Below are positions 54,901-64,000 of a stretch of 64,000 nt of DNA, one piece after another; position 1 is the first letter of the stretch; each line of letters begins with the position of its first letter. The notes below the pieces were generated by a model. That model had not been told where the DNA came from and made no database searches. It saw only the letters and a list, made by a program, of their open reading frames with translations. The DNA is taken from positions 1,984,001 to 2,048,000 of the forward strand of contig JAITYX010000084.1 of the NCBI GenBank assembly GCA_021018815.1, written 5' to 3'. The stretch is from Talinum fruticosum (Eukaryota > Streptophyta > Magnoliopsida > Caryophyllales > Talinaceae). The position numbers were made by a program, and so were the translations under genes.

Positions 54901-55094
54901 GAGTCATTAAAATTTATAGAGTATGCTCGTGCGTCGTCATTGTCATCATCCGGTTCCTGCACTTTAAACAACATTGACATATATATATATACACATGTGT
55001 AATATGAAAATATTTGAAAATTTGAAATGTACGTGCTCATACTAATCTTTAATGTATTTAAAGTTAATTATTTTCTTAGGGACGGGTTGTTACG
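51964..55094 (-). mobile_element. Solo LTR of GypA family, antisense
   Basis: Starts TGTAACACCCCAACCC and ends GACGGGTTGTTACG, the reverse complement of a GypA-family LTR. Flanks are GAAGA (51959-51963) and GAAGA (55095-55099), a perfect target duplication. Matching internal blocks include CATTTCAATTCATTTGTAAATGAGG (52420-52447; compare 21560-21580 reversed), the GGTGG-rich tract (53830-54500, reverse complement of the CCACC tract), and a short TA run near the LTR head (54978-54992). The long AT-rich middle contains three ~53-bp tandem units GAAATTAAATTAACGAACTGAATCTGAAAATTACCCTAA (53700-53820). No internal sequence is present. Confidence 0.88.
53640..53822. repeat. ~53-bp tandem repeat inside the solo LTR
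   Basis: About three and a half units with the core AATTAACGAACT-AATCTGAAAATTACC-CTAAGAA follow one another. It is not seen in the GypA LTRs at 13186 and 19032, so the array is specific to this copy. Confidence 0.75.
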
Positions 55095-55971
55095 GAAGAA
55101 GTGCTAGTTCGAATCCTCCGATGGCTTAGAAAGTTGATTTAGTCCCAAAAGAATTGTTCATGAATGTGAAATCGTGCTTTTCAGTGATTAAAGAGTCATG
55201 ATATTTGCATTGCCACATATTTCATTGAAAGTATCTATATTTGTACTATGTTATTACGTTTTCATAGATTTTATTACTATGAGTAATATACGCAAAGAAT
55301 TTCCATTTTAAGGGTGTAAGACTCTGGTGAGCCTGTGGTTTATTGCTCCCGCCACAAATTTCCCCCTTTTCCCCTCCTAGTTGCAGGTACTCCTTGATAC
55401 GGTTGGCTGGGATGCTTGCCTTAATGGTGATCGTGAGTGGAAGTGGGTTCATGCATTTTTTCCTGTTTAACATGTTGTATATATTCGATTACTTATGTAA
55501 AGAGACGAGTAATGTATAGTAAGTTTAATGTATTTGCAGAGACCCGAACATATAGCTACGATAAGCCGGAGATTTCCTTTCTCTATCAATTTTGATCTCA
55601 AGCGCTTGTAAATTTAGTTTTTAGCTTAGTTCATGACTTGGGTTGTAAACTAGTTCGAAATGTGAGTTTTATGGTTGCGAATATACTCCGGCATGTGGCC
55701 GTTGAGCCGTGTACTCCGAGCGTGTGGCTCTTTGAGTTTTATTGTGACTTTCATACAGGTTTTAAGGCTTTTTACCCTATGGGTTGGGCCATATTTCAAA
55801 CAGAACTCTGCCAAAATTTTTAGAAAACTCCTGACCCTTGTGGAGAATATCATTCCTTACCCTTACGTTGGATTAAGACTGCTAAGTCAGCACCGAGTGA
55901 GCCTTGGGAATTCCTTTAAGGAGCTTTGGCGGTGTAATACTTCTAGGGTGGGTTTTGGGTATCACATTTTA

Positions 55972-55989
55972 TGGTATCGGAGCGTTAGG
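55972..55989 (+). promoter_or_regulatory. GypB primer binding site (iMet type)
   Basis: TGGTATCGGAGCGTTAGG begins five bases after the LTR end and resembles TGGTATCAGAGC. Confidence 0.8.
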
Positions 55990-56192
55990 ATCACCCAATT
56001 TAGCTCCAATTAGGTTTCGTGTCCTAAAGCATAGGATATGTGTACTATATGTGATTATATGTTCATTGGTTGCTGCCTTACTTATCTTTTAATCGTTATT
56101 CATATACACGCATTTGAGATAGGCATCCCTCTATTAAGATTTCATAGTAATAACTCACTTAGTTGAGGCATCGTTTTGTTTTGATCACTTTA

Positions 56193-57060
56193 GATGCCTC
56201 CGCGAAGAGAGCAAGTTCTACCTCCACCCCTCCAGCTGCAGTGGCCTATAGCAATGAAAATGGTATGCCAGTTCAGAATTGAAACCCCTAAATTTGCTTC
56301 GGAGGTACGGAACCTTTAGTGGACGAGGAATGTTTATTAACTATGGAGGGTCTCTTTGAGGTGATGGAGTGCCTAGAGCGGTTTAGGTACAATTAACCAC
56401 CCACCGGTTTCAATGCGAAGCTCCGATTTTTGTGGCAAACAGTTAAGCCCCATAAGGGAGAATTGGCACGAACCTAACCAGAACTTAAGGAATTACTGGG
56501 GTAAAATATTATCCTAAAGATGTCAAATGGGCCAAGGAGCAAGAACTTCTCCAGCTCAGGCAGGGAGGGAACATGAGTGTGGTGGATTATGCTAGCAAGT
56601 TCAACAAATTGAGTCGATTTGCACCGTCCCGGTGGTGAGCGAGGAGATGCGAATGGATAGGTTTGAACATGGGCTAAGGCCCAAGTTGAAGAATAAAGTG
56701 GTTGGCCATGTCCTCACAAATTTCCAAGAAATGTATGACGGGGCTTTTAAAATCGAAAGGGTGCTAAATGAAAGTGCAGCGTTAACGACAGACCCAACTC
56801 TAAATCAAAAGGAGGTCCGGGCAAGGTGATGCTGCCTTTCAATCCAGCCAAGCTACAAAAAATTCGATACGTGAGGTAATTCCTCCCAAGGCCAACAACC
56901 CTTCAAGGGGGATGAACACCAGCTCGTAGAAAGTGTGGTCACCGTCACTTAGGAGCATGTATAGGAGAAACGGGGTCATGCTTTGGGTGCGGATGATATG
57001 GACACTTCATAGCGCATTGCCCCCAAGAAACTGGAACTAATCGGGGTATTGGACGAGAGG
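56193..57060 (+). pseudogene. GypB gag pseudogene
   Basis: An ATG at 56193 starts MPPRREQVLPPPLQLQ, a common chromovirus gag start. The capsid block is partly readable. The frame 56632-56829 gives SEEMRMDRFEHGLRPKLKNKVV, the conserved F--GL-P-I end of the capsid domain. Two zinc knuckles follow at ~56925-57025: RKCGHRHLGAC has lost its first Cys, and CFGCG-stop-YGHFIAHC has a stop inside. Several other stops interrupt 56280-56630. It would form the virus-like particle. Confidence 0.75.
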
Positions 57061-57279
57061 CAACAATATAAACCTCAATCCTCCTCACAAAAGGTCATCC
57101 TTCGACTAAGAACGAGGAAGGAGGGGAAGAAACCCTAGGTAGGTGGGAGAGTCTACAGCCTTATCGAAGAAGAAGGAATGGAGGACCTCAACAATGATAC
57201 GGGTATCCCTAACAACCTTGGTATCACCAACGAGGAAATGGAAAACCCTAGGGACGTAGTGGCGGTACGGTACTCCTTG

Positions 57280-58660
57280 ACAACCTATATGTCTATGTTT
57301 TATTTGATTCAGGAGCAACCCATTCATTTGTGAGTTCTGAATTTGCTAAAAAGTTGTCTGTGTAAACCTGCTATGGTAAATGCTAGACTTCGCATATCAA
57401 CCCCGATAAGGTCAATAGCTCAAACTGATGTGATATATAGGGATTGCTCATTAAATATAGATGGCGAGAATCTTTTCTACAGATCTGATGGAATTAGACA
57501 TACAAGATTTTCATATTATCCTTGGGATGGATTGGTTGTCAAAGCATAAGGCGATCATAGATTGCAATAAGACGCTAGTATACATGATGGCTCTCGAAAG
57601 AGAAAGGTTGGAGTTTAGAGGGAATAGCCTTGAGAAGACGATTCCTCTCATTTCCGTAGTACGAGGGTGCAAAATGCTAAAAAGGGGATGTGAAGGGTAC
57701 TTACGTGCTGTGGAACTAGCCGAATCGGGAGAGATCGATGTTGAAAGTATACCCATCATGAGAGAATTTGGAGAAATATTCAAAGGGGTGTCGGTGTTAC
57801 CTCCGGATCGGGAAGTTGAGTTCACCATAGACTTAGTGCCAAGCACTATACCCATATCTAAGACACCGTATAGAATGGCACCCATGGAGTTGGCCGAGTT
57901 AAAGGTCCAATTGCAAGAGTTATTAGATAAGGGGCTAATTCGACCTAGTGTTTCACCTTGGGGAGCACCGGTACTCTTTGTGAAAAAGAAATATGGTAGC
58001 CTAAGATTGTGTATTGACTACAGAGAATTGAATAAAATGACCATTAAGAATAAGTATCCGCTCCCAAGAACAGATGACCTCTATGATCAGCTTGGAGGCT
58101 CATCTGTGTTCTTAAAGATCGACTTAAGGTCGAGCTACCGCCAATTGAGAATCAAGAAAGAAGATATTCTTAAGAGTGCTTTCAGGACACGGTATGGTCA
58201 CTATGAGTTCCTAGTTCTCCCATTTGGGCTTACCAATGCTCCTGCCTTCTTCATGGACTTGACGAACGAGTGTTCCGCCCTTTCATTAGTTCGTAGTGTT
58301 CTTTTTAATTATATCCTCATATACTCCAAAAATAAAAAGGAACATGAAGAACACCTGAGAACAGTACTCTAGACCTTGCAAAGGCATCAGTTCTACGCCA
58401 AACTCAAGAAATGCGAGTTTGGCTAGAAAAAGTCCACTTTCAGGGCGTGTAGTGTCCGGAGAAGGCATATCTATGGACCTGGCTAAAATAGAAGCCATAG
58501 TGGATTGGCCAAGGCCCACAAGAGTATTTGAAGTGAGAAGTTTCCTAGGTGTGGCGGGCTACTATCGCAAGTTCATGGAAAACTTTTCTAGAATTTCGCT
58601 TCCTCTCACTTCGTTGTGTACAGGTGATGCTTCTAGAAAAAGTTCGAGGATAGCTTTCGA
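57280..58660 (+). pseudogene. GypB protease and reverse transcriptase pseudogene
   Basis: The protease active site YVLFDSGATHSFVS is intact (57290-57333), and after a frameshift [17 protein letters not shown] follows (~57518-57570). The 303-codon frame 57461-58372 is the longest coding remnant of the window. It contains [42 protein letters not shown], and [16 protein letters not shown] with the first catalytic Asp, then [21 protein letters not shown]. The catalytic YxDD is gone: [11 protein letters not shown] stands where VVFIDDILIYSK is expected, and the residues just before it are also abnormal. The frame 58419-58667 adds RSFLGVAGYYRKFMENFSRI. Confidence 0.88.
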
Positions 58661-58669
58661 GAGCTGAAG

Positions 58670-59080
58670 AGATGGCTAGAGTTGGCCACAATTTTAGCAG
58701 TTCCCAAGGGAACAGAAGGATTCGTTATGTATAGTGATGCTTCGGAAAAGGACTTGGATGTGTATTAATGCGGAATGGTAAAGTGATTGCTTATGCGTCA
58801 CGACCGCTAAAGACATATGAAGAAAACTACCCAACTCATGACTTGGAGTTAGCCGCAATAATCTTCGCGCTAAAAATTTGGAGACACTATCTATATGGTG
58901 TAAGGTGCGAGATTTATACGGATCACAAAAGTCTCAAGTACATCTTTACGCAAGAGGAATTAAACATGAGGCAGCGAGAGATGGCTAGAACTTCTAAATG
59001 ATTATGATATGGAAATCAAATACCATCCAGGTAAAGCAAATGTGGTGACGAGATGCCCTCAGCAGGAAAACAGGGTCGGT
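58670..59080 (+). pseudogene. GypB RNase H pseudogene
   Basis: [10 protein letters not shown] (~58730-58757) carries the first catalytic Asp of RNase H, followed after a frameshift by [20 protein letters not shown] (~58783) and [15 protein letters not shown] (~58909-58953) with the TDH block. The typical end DYDMEIKYHPGKANVV is readable at ~59003-59045, after a frameshift. The order and direction continue from RT. Confidence 0.8.
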
Positions 59081-59099
59081 AGCTTGTTTGCTCACGAGT

Positions 59100-60380
59100 A
59101 AAGACCAACTCATAAGGGAGATAGAAAGATTTCGAGGTTGAGGTGATAGTACCAAATGACCAAGGCTACTTAGCAGCTATGGAAATGAAATTTCCCTTGG
59201 TAGACAAGATCAAACAACTTCAAAGTTCGGATTCGAAATGATAAAAATCAAGAAGGGTGTAGAGGAGGATCGGATTAAGGAATTTAGCAGTGCGAACAAG
59301 ACGCTTTGGTATAAAGGAAGGCTATGTGTGCCCAATCTTGGTGAGCTAAAAGAGAACTAATGAAAGAAGCTCACAACTCGGCATTCACAATGCATCTTGG
59401 AAATACGAAAATGTACCACGACCTAAAAGTTATTTCCGGTGGATAGGAATGAAAAATGATGCAAGTAGAATTTGTAGCCCATTGTCTCACATGCCAGCAG
59501 GTGAAAACCGAACACCAGAGACCGGAAGGGTTAGTGCAACCTTTACCAATTCCTGAATGGAAGTGGGAGGATATCGAGCATGGATTTTATCACAGGATTA
59601 CCCAAGACTCGAAACAACATGATTGCGTATGGGTGGTAATCAAAAGATTGACAAAGTCAGCCCATTTCCTTACAATCAAGATAACTTCCACGTCTCAAGC
59701 AACTAGCCCACCTCTATATAGCTGAGATAGACGAGTAAGTTCATCGCCAAGTTTTGGCATGGGTTTCAAGAGGCGATGGGTACAAGTCTCTACATAAGCA
59801 CAGACTTTCCACCTAGAGTCCGATGGGCACATAGAACGTACAATTCGGACTCCGGAAGACATGTTGAGAGCATATGCCATGGATTTTATGGGTAATTGGG
59901 ATAGCAACTCTGCTATTAGTTTAATTTGCCTATAATAACAGCTACCATGCAAGTCTAGATGTGGCTCCGTATGAAGAATTGTATGGTCATCGGTGTAGAA
60001 CTCCCATGTGTTGGAATGAGGTTGAAATAATAGATCAATCCACAAAGGCGGTCAAGATAATACGAAAAAGGTTGCAGGTGGCCTAAGATAGACAAAAGGG
60101 TTATGCGGATCTAAAGCGGAGACCCTTAGAGTTCCAAGTTAGGGATCACGTGTTTTTAAGAGTCTTTCCGCTAAAAGGGCACTTGAGATTTGGGCTGAAA
60201 GGTAATCTTAGCCCTAGATTTGTGGGACCCTTCCAAATCGTGCAAAGGATTGGTTTTGTTGCTTATAGATTGGCTTTACCACCCTCTCTTCAAGGTATTC
60301 ATGAAGTCTTCCATGTATCTAACCTTCGCAAGTATGTGCCGGATCCAGAGCGCATCATCAAACATGAGCCCTTGAAGGTT
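59100..60380 (+). pseudogene. GypB integrase pseudogene
   Basis: The zinc-binding part is visible as AHNSAFTMHLGNTKMYHDL-like sequence (~59370-59425) and FVAHCLTCQQVKTEHQRP (~59468-59525). The catalytic core begins PIPEWKWEDIEHGFYHRI (~59550-59597), where the family has a catalytic Asp in MDF and this copy has Gly in HGF. WVVIKRLTKSAHFL follows. The 77-codon frame 60150-60383 (GNLSPRFVGPFQIVQRIG...FHVSNLRKYVPDP) is the integrase C-terminal GPF/Y module. Stops at ~59727 and frameshifts separate the pieces. The enzyme would insert the cDNA into chromatin. Confidence 0.82.
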
Positions 60381-60570
60381 TAGGAGAACCTTACATTTGA
60401 GGAAGAACCAATCCGTATCCTACAAAGACAAGAACGGAAGCTAAGGACTAAAACCATTCCATATGTCAAAGTACTCGGAGGCACCATAAGCGAGCTGAAG
60501 CGACATGGGAACCGAGAACATGAGATACGGGTGAAGTACCCCGCTCTGTTTACGGCATGTATCTAAATTT
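60381..60570 (+). pseudogene. GypB chromodomain remnant
   Basis: After a stop at 60381 the same frame continues ENLTFEEEPIRILQRQERKL, then PYVKVLGGTI and IRVKYPALF (to ~60553). It matches the C-terminal chromodomain of Tekay-type chromoviruses. The tryptophan expected in the KVLW block reads Gly. The domain targets integration to modified histones. Confidence 0.75.
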
Positions 60571-60582
60571 CGAGGACAAAAT

Positions 60583-60603
60583 TTTTTTGAAGAAGGGGAG
60601 AAA
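60583..60603 (+). promoter_or_regulatory. GypB polypurine tract
   Basis: GAAGAAGGGGAGAAA ends at the 3' LTR start TGTAAGACCCC (60604). It follows TTTCGAGGACAAAATTT, the conserved pol end. Confidence 0.75.
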
Positions 60604-63327
60604 TGTAAGACCCCAAATTTCGAGTAGATTAGTTTATAGTTAAATTAAGTTAAGTATTTATAAGTAATTTATTTTATGAGATTATGATATGCTTGTGTGT
60701 TTACGAAGCTTAATTAATAAGGGTAATTACTCGTTTTGTTACTATTAAACAAAATAGAAACACTGGGATAAACTTATAGTTAACTAGTTCGATTTTGCCC
60801 AAGATAATCTCAAAAAAAAAAATTACATTTTTTAAGAGGATTAGTGTTAAGCGAGCATGTGCTGGCTGCACTCGATGAGGCCACCGAAAAAGGAAAAGAA
60901 AGGAGCGAGAGGAAAAGGAAATAAGGGAGGGGTGGCGGACCGAACGAGAACCGGGAAATGAGAGAGAGATCGAGCAAGGGAGACAGAGCGAGAGTGAGAG
61001 GGCGAGCGAGAGTAAGAGGGCGGGCGAGTGTGAGAGCGAGAAAAGAGGCCGGAGACCGGCGTGCTTGAAGGAGAGCGAAACCAAGACCGGGATAGGGGAA
61101 GCGAACGCGGGGCCATGGGGAAACAGCCAGGTGAACGTGGGAACCGTGACCGCCGACGCCGTTAGGGGCGGAGGAAGGCGAAAAAATCGGGGCTAGCGGC
61201 AGGGGAAGAGGAAGGAAAGGAGGAACCGACCCGGAGGAACTTGAGCCTCTGCAAACCTGTCAATCCCTGAATCAAGGTGGGTAGTCTTATACTCTAAATT
61301 ATTAGTAATTTCGAAACCCAAATGAGTTTTGTTGTGATTATTCAATGTTTATGTGATAAAACGGAGCTAAGAAGTGGTTAGGACTGAATTAGGTTATGAG
61401 AAAATCGAATGGAACTGTTGAGTCCGAATCGAAACACTGAAGGAGCTTAGTAGTTGGGTAAGGCTGAGTTGGGATTCTGAAATTTTAGAAGAAATTAGGT
61501 TGCGTAGATATTATAAAGAATATTGCGAAGATCTTAAACAGCCCTCGAGGATGAAGAATTGGTGTATTAGGTATAAGTGGGGAAGATACTTGATTTAAAC
61601 CGTAGAGATTTCCTATGAACTAAACATGAAGGTAAGCGAAGCTTATAGAAATTAAGTGATGAAAAGTGATTAACAACTATATAACTAAGGATGGGCGAAC
61701 AAGAGTTGATCAATAAAGTACGAGATATTAAATGGAAATTTGAGGTTGGGAAACGGCAAGCTCGGGACGGTGAGGTTAAACTAAGCTGAAGGCGTGTCTA
61801 AGATCTTTGAGAATGAATTGAACTAATAGATGAATGGAGCTAAAGGAAACTTGGTTTATAAAGTAGAGACATAAATTGAGGAATTGAGGTCAAGACAGTA
61901 AATTGTGAAGAAGTTGAAACGTTGAATTAAAAGGTATCTACTTGTAGTTATTGTGGCTCGGAAAGTGGAATTAATCTTACTAAATTGATGTATTGAGAGA
62001 GGCATAGTTGGAAAAGAGTTGAAAATGACTACTTGCATTGAATGTTGGCTATTCTTGTTAAGTGACTTCTTTACGTGATGCTCAAAAGTAGTTTGAAAGG
62101 CGTTTTGTATTTTAAGTGAAATGATCCTTGAATGCAACTTCTTGTGAATTACCTTTCAAACATGATTCTGTTTTAAAGAAGCAAATCTGATTGAGAAATT
62201 GAATTTGTAGGGATTGCACGTAGTGCTATGCCTTCTAGTGTGTCAAACTTATTTGAGAAAATGAATTTATAAGGGTGACACGTGGTGTCATGCCTTCCTT
62301 GATGTTAAATCAATTTGAGAAAGATGTGAAGTGAATGTGATGAATGAATATGTGCAAATTGTTTTGAATCGACTGGCTACGAATCGTTTAGCATACTTGA
62401 AGGACACCCAACTAGAAACTTCAAGGGAAGGGTTCTAACGGGAGTCCTGGAGTGGCAGCATGCCCAATCCGAGGGTTCCTAAGATAGGTCCCGGGATCCT
62501 TTTGTTCGGGGTCGCGCCACTATAAATTAAGAAGTGCTAGTTCGAATCCTCCGAAGGCCTAGAAAGTTGATTCGGCCTCAAAAGAATTGTTCATGAATGT
62601 GAAATCGTTGCTAGAGATTTCATTGAAAGTATCTCGATTTGTACTATGTTATTACGTTTTCATGGATTTCATTACTATAAGGAATATACGTAAAGAATTT
62701 CCATTTTAAGGGTGTAAGACTTCGTTGAGCCTCGTGGTTTATTACTCACCCCAACAAATTTCCCCCTTTTCCCCTCCCGGTTGCAGGTACTCCTTGATAC
62801 GGTTGGCTGGGATGCTTGCCTTAATGGTGATCGTGAGTGGAAGTGGGTTCATGCATTTTTCTTGTTTAATATGCTATATATATTCGGTTAATTATGTAAA
62901 GAGACAGTATTGTATAGTAAGTTTAATGTATGTACAAAGACCCAAACTAGTAGCTACGATAAGCCGGAGATCTCCTTTCTCCGGCAATTTTGATCTCAAA
63001 TGCTTGTAAATTTAGTTTTTATTTTAGTTCATGACTTGGGTTGTGAACTGGTCCAAAATGTGAGTTTTATGGTTGTGAATATACTCCGGCGTGTGGTCGT
63101 TGAGCTGGGTACTCCGAGCGTGTGGCTTATTGAATTTTATTGTGACTTTCATGCAGGTTTTAAGGCTTTTTAGCCTATGGGTTTTGCCATATTTCAAACG
63201 GAACTCTGCCAAAATTTTAAGAAAACTCTTAACCCTTCCGAAGAATTTCATTCCTTACCCTTAAGTTTGATTAAGATAGCTAAGTTAACACCGGAGTTAA
63301 CACCGGGGTGGGTTTTGGGGTGTTACA
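60604..63327 (+). repeat. GypB 3' LTR
   Basis: Starts TGTAAGACCCCAAATTTCG and ends GGGTTTTGGGGTGTTACA. It is colinear with the 5' LTR pieces, at roughly 90% similarity by reading. The purine-rich tract is at 60870-61230. Frames at 60710, 60847, 61856, 62725 and 63024 are inside the LTR. Confidence 0.88.
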
Positions 63328-63384
63328 TTAATCCGGATAGAATAGGATAAAATCGGTTAGAATTCGGTTAGGGGTATCGTGCAT

Positions 63385-64000
63385 TTAAGACACCTAAACG
63401 AGTGTCATGCCTTTACTATTTTACTTATTTTGTTGGCTCGATGATGAGATCCCAAGTCCTGTTTGTGCGTTGGATCATAGTTGGGATTTGATTGGTGCGA
63501 CGAAAGCCGAGAAAACCACAAAGAACCCCCAACACCACATAAATAGCCTTACGCCTCGAATCGATAAAAAGTCTCCTTTTCTTTCGGACGGTCCAAGCCA
63601 AGGCCAAATCTCTAGAGATAATAGAGTTCAATGTCGTGTAAAGGGAAATTTGGGGTTTACAACACTCTGCGTTTCACTTTAATCTAACTAGACAATGAGT
63701 CGAAGACCTCAAAACGACGTTAGACGTTGTATTTTATGATCATAAGCATCAACGTGCTACGTTTTGGCTCCAAGACAGTCCAACTTAGATTAGGAGCACG
63801 CATCCTACACTAAAAATAGAAACCCGACAAAAATGGAAACTCGTCAAAAATGAAAACTTTCTATTTTTGGAAAGTTGCTATGAGCGGCTCCGGTCACCTT
63901 GTGAAATTTAAGAGAAACACAACATTTTACGCTGAAGACTCCTTTGGAAAAATGATAGGGCACAAAAATCTACAAATCCCTTGGTGGTCGGCGCCAGCAA
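63385..64000 (+). mobile_element. Start of a family O LTR, runs off the window
   Basis: The stretch GACACCTAAACGAGTGTC (63389) and GGCTCGATGATGAGATCCCAAGTCC (63435-63459) parallels 40056-40300 and, in antisense, 1-345. The right end of the window cuts it. 63328-63384 is a short unassigned spacer between GypB and this LTR. The 91-codon frame at 63407 is inside the LTR and is not a gene. Confidence 0.6.

Larger units (their letters stand above)
49962..55966 (+). repeat. GypB 5' LTR with nested solo LTR
   Basis: Parts 49962-51963 and ~55095-55966 are colinear with the 3' LTR 60604-63327; 51964-55094 is inserted. The LTR starts TGTAAGACCCGAAATTTCG and ends GGGTTTTGGGTATCACA. A purine-rich (GA) tract at ~50190-50630 gives long open frames on both strands (for example 191 codons on the minus strand at 50068-50643) that are compositional and not genes. 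Confidence 0.85.
49962..63327 (+). mobile_element. Ty3/gypsy chromovirus GypB (Tekay-like), complete structure, decayed
   Basis: 5' LTR 49962-55966 (enlarged by a nested solo LTR), iMet PBS, gag, protease, RT, RNase H, integrase, chromodomain, PPT, 3' LTR 60604-63327. The target duplication is imperfect: TTAAA (49957-49961) and TTAAT (63328-63332). Gene order with integrase last and a C-terminal chromodomain identifies a chromovirus. The protease-RT linker phrase [21 protein letters not shown] is typical of Tekay/Del. Excluding the nested LTR it is ~10.2 kb. Confidence 0.88.

Overview
This window looks like a gene-poor, repeat-rich stretch of a flowering-plant nuclear genome. Almost everything I can recognise is transposable-element or endogenous pararetrovirus sequence. 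No intact host gene, tRNA, rRNA or CRISPR array was seen. Plant origin is inferred from a TNP2-type CACTA transposon, Ogre/Tat-like, Tekay-like and SIRE-like LTR retrotransposons, iMet-type primer binding sites, and a caulimovirid with movement protein, zinc knuckle, protease and reverse transcriptase. I cannot name the species.

Layout. 1-345: antisense end of an Ogre/Tat-like LTR (family 'O'). 346-794: unassigned sequence with a ~145-bp direct repeat. 795-23431: a CACTA (En/Spm) transposon whose transposase pseudogene lies on the minus strand (2281-5613). The CACTA is split at 5663-21983 by a Ty3/gypsy element ('GypA', LTRs ~2.95 kb, dead 2.8-kb interior). The (TA)n tract near the start of GypA's 5' LTR holds a nearly complete, decayed, florendovirus-like endogenous pararetrovirus (5979-12953, minus strand). 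23432-24952 and 35458-~35790: leader sequence of family O, split by a complete but decayed SIRE-type Ty1/copia element (24953-35452) with matching 5-bp target duplications. ~35790-39230: AT-rich, LTR-like, not classified. 39240-40055: an Ogre-type protease fragment. 40056-48539: a family O element with 5' LTR, leader, gag, protease and a truncated RT; its LTR contains an antisense solo LTR of the SIRE type (41044-42466). 48540-49961: antisense piece of family O. 49962-63327: a Tekay-like chromovirus ('GypB') with TSDs, whose 5' LTR contains an antisense solo LTR of GypA type (51964-55094, TSD GAAGA). 63385-64000: start of another family O LTR.

How the parts relate. The nesting gives a relative history: CACTA, then GypA inside it, then the pararetrovirus inside the GypA LTR; family O, then SIRE inside it; GypB, then a GypA-family LTR inside GypB. 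Every coding region carries stops, frameshifts or lost catalytic residues, so nothing appears autonomous. The points most worth follow-up are: the virus copy is opened almost exactly at its tRNA primer site and sits in a microsatellite native to an LTR; the LTR head around it is tandemly duplicated; the SIRE 5' LTR has lost its TATA box through a 30-bp deletion between CACT repeats; GypA has near-identical LTRs around an interior that was probably already defective; and the CACTA 3' region carries a ~175-bp-arm hairpin.
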